Positions 7,419 to 15,942 of a stretch of 44,515 nucleotides of DNA are shown piece after piece. Under the pieces are notes generated by a model. The model searched no databases. It had not been told where the DNA came from and was given only the letters and a program-made list of their open reading frames with translations. This DNA is from Polyangiaceae bacterium (GTDB lineage: Bacteria; Myxococcota_A; Polyangia; Polyangiales; Polyangiaceae): positions 1-44,515 of the forward strand of contig JABFXY010000227.1 in the NCBI GenBank assembly GCA_013361525.1, read 5' to 3'. How positions within the stretch are numbered: the stretch's first letter is position 1; every line of letters starts with the position of its first letter. Made by a program: the position numbers and the translations under genes.

Positions 7419-8174
7419 CTACCGAATGGCACGTTTGAAATTGGCAAGCACCGTTCTTTGCGCCTCCTCTCGCTCAACTCCCCACAGCGAGGCGAGGCTC
7501 GCGATCGTTCCCTCCATCGAGGTTGGCGACTCCGGCGCGGTCTTTGGGCCCACGAAGGGGCCGTCGGACTCGGTCAGAACCATGTCGCGAGGCATCGCTC
7601 GCACCAACCGCTGCCCTGACTGGCCGGACAACATCGCCGAGTTGACGGAGAACATCACGCCCGCGGCAAGGGCGTGCTCGAGCTCGCGCAAAGTCCCCGT
7701 GAACCAGTGGAGAATCACCGTCCCCGGCAGCTTCGCGCCGAGTGCGGCGATCACATCCGACGCCGCGCGACGGGAATGCACGGTGATAACCTTCCTTTCC
7801 CGGGCGCCTGCGCAGTGCTGAAGGATGGACTCGAAGACTGCCCGCTGCCGCTTCCGCAGCTCGACGTCATGCGTGCTGTAGTCGAGCCCCACCTCGCCGA
7901 CGAACCGTGTCGATGACAGAAGCTCCACGAAGCGGCCGAGCTGCTGTCCATGCGTCGCCACCAATTCCGGGTGGAGCCCGAGGGCGGCATGGACGAACGG
8001 GTTCCCCCGAGCGATAGCTTCGGTGTGGGGAAACACGAACGGCGCATTCGTGACGGCGATCGTATGCACTTGGTGCTTCGCAGCATCAGCCACAAGTCGC
8101 GCCGGCTCTCGAAAAAGATCGACGTGACAATGCGCGTCGACATACTCGTGGGGCGGCTGATGGCTCATCGTCAT
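7419..8174 (-). CDS. qatD: QatD, TatD-like metal-dependent DNase of the Qat system
   Basis: This 251-residue TatD-family protein has the metal-binding VDAHCHVDLF (H15, H17) at its start, then HAALGLHPELV, GEVGLDYS (family Glu), HSRRAASDVI (His), ILHWFTG (His) and ESDGPF (Asp). These are the expected metal ligands in order along a TIM barrel. In the Qat system this protein accompanies the QueC-like QatC and is needed with the others for phage resistance; its true substrate is unsettled. The start overlaps the qatC stop as ATGA (8171-8174), and it is the last gene of the operon. Length is normal for the family. Confidence 0.88.
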   Translation of the reverse strand: MTMSHQPPHEYVDAHCHVDLFREPARLVADAAKHQVHTIAVTNAPFVFPHTEAIARGNPFVHAALGLHPELVATHGQQLGRFVELLSSTRFVGEVGLDYSTHDVELRKRQRAVFESILQHCAGARERKVITVHSRRAASDVIAALGAKLPGTVILHWFTGTLRELEHALAAGVMFSVNSAMLSGQSGQRLVRAMPRDMVLTESDGPFVGPKTAPESPTSMEGTIASLASLWGVEREEAQRTVLANFKRAIR

Positions 8175-9502
8175 ACCCGAGTGTCTAGAAACCGACGAAT
8201 CTCATCCAGGCCGCGCGCGTAGACGTCCGCGTGAGCGCCGGCTTCATCAGGCCCAAGCGGTCCATTTCCGAGGACTGCGGCGAGCTTCGTGCGCGCGCTG
8301 CTCTCGCGGTGCCGAGCAAGAGCGATCTCGAAAGCGCGAAGGTCAGAACGTGTGCCCTTCTCGGTCAGGGCACCGCTCGCCGTAAGCAAGTCGAGATCGT
8401 ACTCGGCATCGGGTAGTCCAGCGGCGACCATGGAGGCGCGGCGAACGATGCACGGCACACAGTAGCCGCAGTGGTTCCCAGGCTTCTTGCCCGCGAATCG
8501 GCCGTGCTCGGGATGGGAGCATGACATCGAGAGCGGTGCGATGCTTCGAAGGACCGCGCTGTTCTTCGTATTTGCGAGCAGTTCGCCCTTGGTAAGGAAG
8601 AGGCCGGGGAGTGCGATTGCGATGTCAATCGAGAGAGCCCCGAGGAGCCGACGAAAAAGGTCGACAAAATGCGGGTGAGTGGTCCGGGTGCTGAGTGTTC
8701 CCATGCGAGACGGTGTTAGCGGGACATTGAGGGAAATGAAGCCGTTTTCGGAAACGGTCAGCCGCCTGGTCGCGTTCAGAGCGTCGGCGGCAGCCACTCC
8801 CATCGCCAGGAACAGGAAGGAACGAGACCGCATTGTCTGCTCCCCCTCTTCCTTATGGGTCTTTCGCGGCTGCGCATGGAACATGATCGGCACGGCGCGT
8901 TCACCGTAATGTTCTTTCACCGCCGTCAGCACGTTCTGCTGCACCGAGTTCGTGATTCCCGCTCCGTGGTGGCCTACGAGGGCCACGGTCGCTCCGGTCT
9001 CAAGGAGGTCGATAGCCCCGACCAAGGAGTCCAGACCGCCGGAGAACAACGCGACCTCCGTCTCCGTGGGCAAGGGAGTCGCGCGAGGCCGAGCCTTTGC
9101 CTCCGTCGCCGCCGGGATCAGCTTGCGGAAGCACAGCTCCCAGGTGTCGCCGGTCAAGAAGTCGAGCGTCTCGGCCAATGCCGAAGCCGCTGCCTCCCAC
9201 GTCGCGACATCGCGAACGGGAGTATGGAGGACGATGTGCCGACGCCATCGATCGTGTGCGTGCTTGCGTGGGATGCGCAGGTCCGCCGCAAAGACCCCCA
9301 TCGCGACCGAGAGAAGGTCGAGTGATGGTTCCCCCGGGAGGCGGTCAATGACCTTACCGATCTCGACCAAGGCGTTCTGCCGAATGGCCTGGGACGACTC
9401 CCCTTGCTCGAGAGTCACGAGCAAGCGCCCCACGTCGTTGGCCTGAACGTCAGGCGAATAGGTGTCGCCCTGGCCAATTCGAAGAGTTACGTGCCAAGTC
9501 AT
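8171..9502 (-). CDS. qatC: QatC, QueC-like PP-loop enzyme of the Qat system
   Basis: The protein has 443 residues. The ATP-pyrophosphatase PP-loop SGGLDS lies at 154-159. A QueC-like zinc site comes late, in the order C-S-H, then HCGYCVPC. QueC proper makes 7-cyano-7-deazaguanine and is about half this size. The extra 145-residue N-terminal domain and the qat neighbours mark it as the defence version, which may modify a protein or nucleic acid target. Both ends overlap neighbours by four bases (ATGA with qatB and with qatD), so translation is probably coupled and the subunits made in fixed ratio. Confidence 0.9.
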   Translation of the reverse strand: MTWHVTLRIGQGDTYSPDVQANDVGRLLVTLEQGESSQAIRQNALVEIGKVIDRLPGEPSLDLLSVAMGVFAADLRIPRKHAHDRWRRHIVLHTPVRDVATWEAAASALAETLDFLTGDTWELCFRKLIPAATEAKARPRATPLPTETEVALFSGGLDSLVGAIDLLETGATVALVGHHGAGITNSVQQNVLTAVKEHYGERAVPIMFHAQPRKTHKEEGEQTMRSRSFLFLAMGVAAADALNATRRLTVSENGFISLNVPLTPSRMGTLSTRTTHPHFVDLFRRLLGALSIDIAIALPGLFLTKGELLANTKNSAVLRSIAPLSMSCSHPEHGRFAGKKPGNHCGYCVPCIVRRASMVAAGLPDAEYDLDLLTASGALTEKGTRSDLRAFEIALARHRESSARTKLAAVLGNGPLGPDEAGAHADVYARGLDEIRRFLDTRV

Positions 9503-10425
9503 ATAGATTCACCGGAAGTACCAAGAACGCCGTAGGCCTGTTCATACAGATCTTCGAGTACGCGTGACCCCTGGGGGCCGCTCCAGTCCAACTGGAGAAC
9601 ATTCACGTTGCCGAGATCGAGTTGCACGATCTCGCCGACGTATGCCTTCATTTCGCGTTCGAGTCGCTCGGCCTGAGCTGCTGAGACAGACTTCTCCTCG
9701 AGGCGCTGTGACAGCTCGCCGAGCCACCTGTGGTAGATGTATCGAGCAATGGAGAGCTCGATGGCCGTCCTGACGTCCTCGGCTGTCATCGCGTCGAGCC
9801 GCTCAAGTCCACCGGCGTCAACCGCGAACTTGGCGTAGAGCTCCTCGAGAACCTCGGCGGCGGCATGTCGCGCGGCGGCTTCCTCTGTCGATGCACCAGC
9901 GGGGGCGAGCGCGTTCACGATGGCCGTGAAGACTTGATCGTGATCGCGACCGACGTATTGAGCGAGGCCGGCGCGCTCCAGAGTTGTTCGGATGCCGTCC
10001 GTGGCCACCCCGGCGAAGAATCCGCCGAGGGTCGCGCTCGTCTTGCGTCCGCTCCTTGCGGCACCGCTTGCGGCACGTGCGCCACCGCGGGCGTGGGTGT
10101 ATGCCGCACCGGCCGAACGCAGGTCCGCGCGCGAACCGGACTGGGCCGCCTTGCCGAGACTTCGTTTGGCGGCTGACCAGGGCCTGGTGCCGGGAGAAGC
10201 GACCTCACCGGGAGCCGGAGTCACGTCATCGCTGTCTGGTTGCGTGGCGGGATCGCCGTTCGGGGAGATACCAGCGGGCTCCCCAGCTCCTCCACCACCA
10301 TCCGACGATGCCCCGTCCTGTGGAGCGGGTGCCGGTGCCGCTGCCGCTGCTTCTGGGTTTTGGGCCCACGCTGGGAGGAGGGAGGAGGAGTCCGTCGGAC
10401 CGCCATAGGACTTTGACGTGCCCAT
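9499..10425 (-). CDS. qatB: QatB, unknown-function protein of the Qat system
   Basis: I chose the ATG at 10425, two bases after the qatA stop, giving 308 residues. The protein begins MGTSKSYGGPTDSSSLLPAW, the Gly/Ser-rich opening typical of QatB. A disordered Ala/Pro/Asp linker covers residues 20-75. A Gly/Ala/Arg-rich segment (ARGGARAASGAARSG) leads into a mainly helical C-terminal half from about residue 130. That half contains DHDQVFTAIVNALAPAG, an IARYIYHRWLGELSQRL helix and a closing LDWSGPQGSRVLEDLYEQAYG. There is no catalytic motif. It is essential in characterised Qat systems, but its biochemical role is unknown. Confidence 0.85.
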   Translation of the reverse strand: MGTSKSYGGPTDSSSLLPAWAQNPEAAAAAPAPAPQDGASSDGGGGAGEPAGISPNGDPATQPDSDDVTPAPGEVASPGTRPWSAAKRSLGKAAQSGSRADLRSAGAAYTHARGGARAASGAARSGRKTSATLGGFFAGVATDGIRTTLERAGLAQYVGRDHDQVFTAIVNALAPAGASTEEAAARHAAAEVLEELYAKFAVDAGGLERLDAMTAEDVRTAIELSIARYIYHRWLGELSQRLEEKSVSAAQAERLEREMKAYVGEIVQLDLGNVNVLQLDWSGPQGSRVLEDLYEQAYGVLGTSGESI

Positions 10426-10427
10426 AC

Positions 10428-12380
10428 TCACCCCTTGAGTTTCTCGAGACGCTTGGTGGCAGCGTTCTTGAGAGCGCCCGCTGACCCTTTCGCCCATGCC
10501 TCGACGAGCGCCTTCGTTTGGCGAAGGCGCTCTTGATCGGTCCCGCTGAGTCTTTCGAGTCTGGTGACGATGGTCACGGGCAACGAGGCCGTGGGCATGG
10601 TCGCCAAGAACGTCACGAACTGGGCAAACAGCTCCGGGCGGGCTTCGCTCCAATCGCAGAGTCGCGCGAATGCAGACGTCTCCAGGCTCGGGTCCTCTTC
10701 CTGGCGAGCGCGGTCGGCGAGGGCCTCGAATACCGATGCTGCGTCGACCGGCGCCAAGCTCTTCGCCCTCTTCAGCGTGTTGTTGCGCGCGGCCTCGCTG
10801 CCCTGAAACAGATCCGTCAGCAACTGCTGAGCGGCTGGGCTCATCCGTTGAACGGTGGCGCCAAGCGGGCCGAGGGTGTCGCGGGCAAAGAAGATGTATG
10901 GTCTGAGATCCTCAGACGCGAGCTGGGGATCGCTGCGCAGCCACTCCTGCACCCAAGAATCGGAGAGCCATGGTGGGAGTTCGCGTCGCGTGGGTGTGTC
11001 GTGCTCCTTGGACGGTACCGGTCGGGGCGGGAGCGTGGGTTTGGCAGCCACTGGCCGTGATGTCGCGGCTTTGGGCTGGGCGAGCTCGACATCTTCGGTC
11101 GGTTCCAGAGGCGGATGCTCCGCGTCAGCGAGCTCGCGCGGCTTACCCCCTTGCTCGGCCTGTACCTCCGCCAGCTTCTTGAACGACTCCGGACGTAGGT
11201 ACTCGAGGAGCATGAGCTTCGCGAGCACACGCTGCTTGAGAACGATATTACGAGACCGCGCCATTGCCGTGCGCATGAGCAACATGTTCAGGAACCGCTT
11301 GCACTGCCGCGGATTGCCGTTGAGGCCCTTGGCGAGCACGGGCGCGATGCGTTCAGCGATGGCTAGGTTCTCCTCCAGCGCCTTGGGAACATCGCCTACG
11401 ACCGCCTTGACGATCCCGAGGTTCACGCGGACCTCGAGCAGATTGTCGGCCGTCGCGGTCTCGATCGCGCACTTGCGAAGCTCGTCGAATTTTCCGTGTG
11501 TGAGGCCGCCGATCCTCGCGAAAAGCAGATTGATGTAGGTCTCCATCTCGGGTCGGCCGAGTGGGGGGACCCGAACGGGAAACTGGACCAGCTTCTCCAA
11601 GTAGTCGCGGCCGACCTCGGCGTGCTCGCCCGGCAGCTCGGGAAACCGGCGCCGCACCGCGTACTTCACCAGCCGCTCATCCGCCCCGAGAACGAAGGCG
11701 GTGTTCGGAACGAAGAGGAAGAGCTTGATCGCTTCGAGAGTCTCGATGACCGTCTCCGGCAAGCAGCGGTCGAGATCGTCGATGGTGACGACGAGTCGCT
11801 CGATCTGTGCGTCAGCGAGAAGCTTGGCGAACTCAGCGCGGAACTCGCGCAGCTCCCGACGAGCTTCGTCGGCCTGTGCGTAGAGCTTTCCGACCTCATC
11901 GAGATCAACATCCTTCGCATTCGACGCGATCGCCGCGCCCGCGTGGAGCGCCGCACCCGCAGTGAGCGCAGGCAAGCCACCAGCCGCGTAGGCTGCGGCA
12001 CCGCCGGCGGCAGCCTTCGCTCCCCACCCAAAAAGGCGCATCCAGTTCACGCGCGAGAGCAGTCTCTTGATCGTGCCAGTCGCCTGCTCGGTCAGGCCCT
12101 GGCGTGCGGCGATAGTGTCGAGGATCGTCCCCATCAGCGCACTCTTGGCGTCGCCGTAGCCTTCGAAGAGCCAGCCGTTGAAGCTCACGACGACAACGTC
12201 CTTCTGGTCGCGCAGCTCGTCCTCGACCATGCGAAGGACTGTCGTCTTGCCGCTGCCCCAATCGCCGAAGACGCCGATCGTCGCGGGCAGGAGCGCGTCG
12301 TTCTTCACGATCTCCACGACTGTGGAGACCAGGTGGCTGCAGCCGAGTAGATCGATTGGCGATTCGTTGTCGGACCACAT
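10428..12380 (-). CDS. qatA: QatA, KAP-family P-loop NTPase of the Qat system
   Basis: This 650-residue KAP NTPase has Walker A GDWGSGKTT at 39-47 and Walker B with the KAP signature VVTIDDLDRC (DDLDRC at 201-206). A Gly/Ala-rich hydrophobic stretch at 121-150 lies between them, as is common for the membrane-associated insert of KAP proteins. GNPRQCKRFLN, the sensor/lid region, comes later. Residues 410-480 are a Pro/Glu-rich linker before a helical C-terminal domain. It is the first gene of the operon and presumably powers or senses infection. No strong ribosome site stands out before the ATG. Confidence 0.92.
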   Translation of the reverse strand: MWSDNESPIDLLGCSHLVSTVVEIVKNDALLPATIGVFGDWGSGKTTVLRMVEDELRDQKDVVVVSFNGWLFEGYGDAKSALMGTILDTIAARQGLTEQATGTIKRLLSRVNWMRLFGWGAKAAAGGAAAYAAGGLPALTAGAALHAGAAIASNAKDVDLDEVGKLYAQADEARRELREFRAEFAKLLADAQIERLVVTIDDLDRCLPETVIETLEAIKLFLFVPNTAFVLGADERLVKYAVRRRFPELPGEHAEVGRDYLEKLVQFPVRVPPLGRPEMETYINLLFARIGGLTHGKFDELRKCAIETATADNLLEVRVNLGIVKAVVGDVPKALEENLAIAERIAPVLAKGLNGNPRQCKRFLNMLLMRTAMARSRNIVLKQRVLAKLMLLEYLRPESFKKLAEVQAEQGGKPRELADAEHPPLEPTEDVELAQPKAATSRPVAAKPTLPPRPVPSKEHDTPTRRELPPWLSDSWVQEWLRSDPQLASEDLRPYIFFARDTLGPLGATVQRMSPAAQQLLTDLFQGSEAARNNTLKRAKSLAPVDAASVFEALADRARQEEDPSLETSAFARLCDWSEARPELFAQFVTFLATMPTASLPVTIVTRLERLSGTDQERLRQTKALVEAWAKGSAGALKNAATKRLEKLKG

Positions 12381-12455
12381 AGAAGTTCAGGGGAAGCTTG
12401 GTTACTCGTTTGTTCAGTGTCAATCTATGGCGCCATTTTCGGGAGATTTGGCGGC

Positions 12456-12690
12456 ATGGACGCCTCAACCTTCGGCGTCAGCCCGCTCCTCCCAGGATGC
12501 GGACTCGCTGACGCGAAGGAGCTCGCCCAGGAGATCAACTCGCTCTTCCAGCGCTTCCCCAACTAAGGACGGAGCCGGGACGATGCGGCAGCTCAAGGCC
12601 GAAATCTACAAGGCACTGCTCACACTCTCCGCGACCCAAAGCACGAACGCCCCCGATCGGTTGAGGTCGGAGGCGCCGGGGTCGTGTTTA
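12456..12690 (+). pseudogene. Probable C-terminal remnant of a type I restriction HsdR
   Basis: A short frame starting at 12456 (DAKELAQEINSLFQRFPN, stop at 12564) is followed in the next frame by MRQLKAEIYKALLTLS at 12583. In type I restriction R subunits the end runs F-x-x-FPN, about ten residues, then RQLKAE-x-YK-x-LL, so one frameshift would join these pieces. The rest of hsdR and its partners hsdM and hsdS are absent here. The similarity rests on a short segment and should be treated as likely rather than sure. Confidence 0.4.
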
Positions 12691-12718
12691 CGAGGGGTTG
12701 CGCGGGCCCGATTTGAAC

Positions 12719-13402
12719 CTACGCCTCGCCCGCGCCCATCAGCGCCTTCTTCAGCTCCTTCACCACCCGCACACCCAACCGTCGCACCGAGCTCAGGTGC
12801 AGATTCATCGTTTGCGCGACCTCGATCAGCGTCTTCGCTTCCTGGTATCGAAGCCTGAAGAACGTCGGTCCCGGCTCGGGCAGCGAGCGCGCCGCGCGTC
12901 GAAGTGCAGCGACGCTGCGCGCGTGTCGCCGCTCCTCGTCTTCATCGTCGAGCGTCGATGGATCCTCGTGGAGAAGATCGTCAATGATGAGCGCGGCGGC
13001 CTGGAGCTTGAGCAGCTCGAGCGTGTCCGCTTGCTCCTGTGCGACCGAGCTCGAAAGAGCGGCGTCTAGCCGCTCCTCGGCCGATTGGTCCTCGCGCTCG
13101 TCGAATTCGGTGGCATCGGCGCCGAGTAGCTCTCGCGCGCGGATCTTGAGCCACTTTCGCGCAGCGGAGGAGAGCTCGCCCCGAATCGTCTTGAACCCAT
13201 ACGGCTCGATGGGGCCGTCCTCCGGTCGATAGCCCTTCGCCGCCTTCACGACTGCGAAGTTGCCGGCGCTCCACAGCTCGTCGGGATCGACCCCCGGATG
13301 ACGCCGTCGCGCCTCGAGGAAGAGCGGCTCGAGCATCGGATAAATCCGTGTGCAGATATTTTGCTGCGCCGGCGTGAGCGCCTCGGTGTTCGCGGCGCTC
13401 AC
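12719..13402 (-). CDS. Sigma-70-family RNA polymerase sigma factor
   Basis: This is a 227-residue protein. Region 2 is visible as HPGVDPDELWSAGNFAVVKA then PYGFKTIRGELSSAARKWLK, the usual core-binding and -10 recognition helices ending in the RGE(L/I) turn. Region 4 is RLRYQEAKTLIEVAQTMNLH then SVRRLGVRVVKELKKAL, a helix-turn-helix for -35 contact. The linker is long and acidic. Its start overlaps the upstream 83-residue gene by four bases (ATGA), so the two are co-translated; that small protein could modulate it. No anti-sigma membrane protein is next to it. The target regulon cannot be inferred. Confidence 0.8.
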   Translation of the reverse strand: MSAANTEALTPAQQNICTRIYPMLEPLFLEARRRHPGVDPDELWSAGNFAVVKAAKGYRPEDGPIEPYGFKTIRGELSSAARKWLKIRARELLGADATEFDEREDQSAEERLDAALSSSVAQEQADTLELLKLQAAALIIDDLLHEDPSTLDDEDEERRHARSVAALRRAARSLPEPGPTFFRLRYQEAKTLIEVAQTMNLHLSSVRRLGVRVVKELKKALMGAGEA

Positions 13403-13650
13403 GGCTCGCCTCCCGCCTTCTTCTTCTCGTCGCCCTCGACCTTCGACTGCTCTTCGCTGTGGTCAGGCGCCTTGCGTTCAAGGAACGGCTCCAGCCGTCT
13501 GCGACCATAGGGCGTGCAGAGCAGCTCATCGATCATGTGTTCGCGGACCTTCGTCAGCGTGCGCTTCGGGACTGTGCGCTCGAAGTCCTTCAGCGCCTCG
13601 TCCACGAGCGAAGCCGCGAGGGCACGTTCGACATCGGTCGGGGGAAGCAT
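13399..13650 (-). CDS. Small protein (83 aa) coupled to the sigma factor
   Basis: This gene lies directly upstream of the sigma factor and shares an ATGA overlap with it. The core LVDEALKDFERTVPKRT then DELLCTPYGRRRLE parallels the 63-residue protein at 3151-3342, so the two are paralogues in otherwise different neighbourhoods. The tail is charged and probably disordered (EEQSKVEGDEKKK). It has no known domain. Its coupling suggests a partner or regulator of the sigma factor, which is inference. Confidence 0.65.
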   Translation of the reverse strand: MLPPTDVERALAASLVDEALKDFERTVPKRTLTKVREHMIDELLCTPYGRRRLEPFLERKAPDHSEEQSKVEGDEKKKAGGEP

Positions 13651-13953
13651 CGCGAGATGTTCTCACGCGCATCCCATCTGATCCACGTGCGGAACGCGTC
13701 AGCGCTGGCGAGTGCCGTGATTGGGGGCCATGCGTTGGTAGTGATCAGAGCCGGGGGCGCCCCCGATGAGGAATTAGGACTGCGCATTGGACACGAAGTG
13801 AACAACAAGCTCACGACCTGGTCGTTGATGGCGCATGTCCTCGGGCGCTCTTGTTGCCGGCGGTTGACCTGTGCCGTTCCCCCGCGGTTGCGAGCAGCGA
13901 TTCAGCGTCCCTCCGTCTTGCCACGCCCAGCGGCGCGCGGTACGCGCGCTCGG
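13651..13953. other. Intergenic stretch without a recognised gene
   Basis: The region separates the divergent small-protein gene and a lipoprotein gene and must hold their promoters. I see no convincing -10/-35 pair. A perfect GGGGGCGCCCCC palindrome lies near 13755. Open frames here are extensions of the lipoprotein frame and show no family similarity. Confidence 0.4.
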
Positions 13954-14763
13954 ATGAATCGACATCACGCGCTCATTTGGGGGTTCTTGGCGTGCTCGAT
14001 GCTTGGGTGCGGCCCGAGCCCCACCGAGGAGCTCGCGACCACCGTGCGTTCCTGCGGCCTCGACTTCACCCCGCCGCCGGAGATGACCGACGAGCAAGCG
14101 GAATGCGCCAATGAGTGCCTCGAATTCTCGAACTGCGACGAGCTCCAGGCGCTAGAGAGCGGTGAAGACTGGGCTGACGAGCTCGGCTACTGCCTGGAGG
14201 ACTGTGGGGTCGAGCTGTTCTCCGCTTCGGCGGGTCCGGAGATCACATTTGGAGAGGACACCGGCACGCTGTCCACGAGCGCACCGGAACTCCTCGACAA
14301 GCCTGCGGGCAACCCCAATCCGGAGACGCTCGTCGGCGTCTTCGAGGTGACTGGATACGGTTCGGAGGAGAACCCCGACCAGTTCGCCGTGCTCACGAAC
14401 GAATGGCGCATGAGGCGGGAGCACCGAGCCGATGGCATTGCGTTGGCGATCGAATGCCAGATCGAGGTGGGGGGCGGCGTCGAGGATGCTGCCACCCTCA
14501 CCGGATTTGTCTCGGGCCCGATCGAGGTCCACGACTGGGGGATCCGGATCCTGGAGGGAGGGAAGGACGGCCAGGTCTACACGGGATTCGGCTTCGAGGT
14601 CGAGTGCTCGGTCGAGCTCGTCCCCTTGGACATGCCCTACTGCTTGAGCGGCGGTGAGGTGCCAGACGGGTATTCGCTTTGCGTCACCGTCCGTGATGGT
14701 GTGCTCAATTTTATCGAGACGGACGGAACGGTCCTCGACGCCGGCGACAAGATCTCCAACTGA
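13954..14763 (+). CDS. Secreted lipoprotein, unknown function
   Basis: This is a 269-residue protein. I chose the ATG opening MNRHHALIWGFLACSMLGCG because it gives a proper type II signal peptide with lipobox MLGC (Cys19). The mature part starts with a Cys-rich segment (RSCGLDF, ECANECLEFSNCDEL, YCLEDCGVEL) whose paired cysteines suggest disulphides. After an acidic linker comes an all-beta-looking domain (GVFEVTGYG, IECQIEVGGG, FEVECSVELVPLD). The overall charge is strongly acidic. No known domain is recognised. It converges on the GGDEF gene with 18 bases between stops. Confidence 0.7.
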   Translation: MNRHHALIWGFLACSMLGCGPSPTEELATTVRSCGLDFTPPPEMTDEQAECANECLEFSNCDELQALESGEDWADELGYCLEDCGVELFSASAGPEITFGEDTGTLSTSAPELLDKPAGNPNPETLVGVFEVTGYGSEENPDQFAVLTNEWRMRREHRADGIALAIECQIEVGGGVEDAATLTGFVSGPIEVHDWGIRILEGGKDGQVYTGFGFEVECSVELVPLDMPYCLSGGEVPDGYSLCVTVRDGVLNFIETDGTVLDAGDKISN

Positions 14764-14781
14764 GTTTGATGCCGAGAAGGT

Positions 14782-15750
14782 TTACGGCGACGTCTGAGCT
14801 TGCGGCGCCGTATGCTGGGCGTGAGGCGCGGCTATCACGCGGTCTCTTCCATTGCGCTTTGCCGCATAGAGAGCCTCATCGGCGGCTTCGAGCAGCTCCT
14901 CGGTCGTGTTGATTGCCAAATCCTCGTTGGAAGCGACGCCGATCGATAGCGATACTTCGCCAGAGCCTCCCCAAGACCCTCTCTCGGCGTGAAGCTTGGC
15001 GCGGATGCGCTCCAGCAAAATGAAGCCTCCCTCGAGGCGGGTGTGCGGCAATAGTAGGGCGAATTCATCGCCGGCGAAGCGAGCCGCGATGTCGATGTTG
15101 CGTATGCTGCTGCGAAATAGCTCCGCGATGCGCCGAAGGGTTTCGTCGCCAGCGGCGTGTCCAAAGCGGTCGTTTACTTGCTTGAAGTGATCGACGTCGA
15201 TCAGCGCACAAGAGAGCGGTTGACCGTACCGCCTCGCCCTCGACCACTCGTGATGCAGCGTCTCCGAGAAGGCACGGCGATTCACGAGGTCTGTGAGCAC
15301 GTCGGTCCTCGCGAGCTTCTCGCTCTCCGTGAGCTTGCCCTCGAGCTCGGCGTTCCGCCTGCGCAGCCCGTGTCGGTCGGCACGAGCGCGGAGAGCGGCA
15401 AAGATCCGCGCGTCGAGCTCCTGCACGTTGAACGGCTTCGCTAGGTAATCATCGGCACCCAGTTGCAGGCCTTTGACGCGTTCTTCGACGCTCCTCTTGG
15501 CGCTCAGCATGATGATCCCCAGGTCCCGGCCGAGATCCGTGGCCCGCAGCATTCTGCAGACGCTGTAGCCATCGAGGTCCTCGAGCATGACGTCGAGGAG
15601 CACGGCATCGGGGCTCTCGTTCTTCACGAGGCGCAGCGCCTCGAAGCCTCCTGCTGCCTCGACCACGTCGTACCCCCCTCGCCGCAGCAGCGCCATCAGG
15701 TGCGCGCGCTGCCGAGGGGAGTCTTCGACGACGAGGATCTTGGCCTTCAT
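14782..15750 (-). CDS. Response regulator with receiver and GGDEF (diguanylate cyclase) domains
   Basis: The protein has 322 residues from ATG 15750; an in-frame GTG six codons upstream is possible. The receiver domain spans residues 3-120, with acidic D10, phospho-acceptor D53 (LLDVML) and K105 (LAKPF). The GGDEF domain spans 145-310 with DVDHFKQVNDRFGH and active-site AGDEF at 226-230, where Ala replaces the first Gly, a change tolerated in several active cyclases. RNID at 217-220 lies five residues before it and fits the allosteric inhibitory site. The architecture is PleD-like with a single receiver: phosphorylation would switch on cyclic-di-GMP synthesis. No cognate kinase is adjacent. 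Confidence 0.9.
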   Translation of the reverse strand: MKAKILVVEDSPRQRAHLMALLRRGGYDVVEAAGGFEALRLVKNESPDAVLLDVMLEDLDGYSVCRMLRATDLGRDLGIIMLSAKRSVEERVKGLQLGADDYLAKPFNVQELDARIFAALRARADRHGLRRRNAELEGKLTESEKLARTDVLTDLVNRRAFSETLHHEWSRARRYGQPLSCALIDVDHFKQVNDRFGHAAGDETLRRIAELFRSSIRNIDIAARFAGDEFALLLPHTRLEGGFILLERIRAKLHAERGSWGGSGEVSLSIGVASNEDLAINTTEELLEAADEALYAAKRNGRDRVIAAPHAQHTAPQAQTSP

Positions 15751-15942
15751 GCCCTGCTGAGACGGCACGTCCTCAGGCCGCCTTAACTGTGGGCGCGCCG
15801 CACACGACGGTCACTCCAGGAAGGCACGCGAGCTGCGTCTGCGCGTCCGGGTGCCTGGTGCGACGCGCGAGAGGCGCATCGTTGCCGAACGACGACGACC
15901 GCGACGAGCGCGGAGTCGGTCAAGACCCAGACTTCAGTCCGA

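Noticed and set aside
7419..8174. Housekeeping TatD DNase
   Set aside because: ATGA coupling to qatC and the four-gene order make the Qat member far more likely.
8171..9502. Queuosine-pathway QueC
   Set aside because: It is almost twice the usual length with an extra N-terminal domain, and no queD, queE or queF genes are adjacent.
9499..10653. Longer qatB start at 10653
   Set aside because: The extra 76 codons overlap qatA and lack QatB similarity; the ATG at 10425 follows the qatA stop by two bases and gives the typical QatB opening.
12690..12730. tRNA-like GGTTCAAATC (minus strand) just after the sigma factor stop
   Set aside because: The flanking bases do not form a T-stem, and no anticodon or acceptor arm can be built. 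A GCGCGGGC/GCCCGCGC hairpin explains part of the sequence.
13459..13953. N-terminal extension of the lipoprotein frame
   Set aside because: It has no similarity or ribosome site and would bury the signal peptide that begins at 13954.
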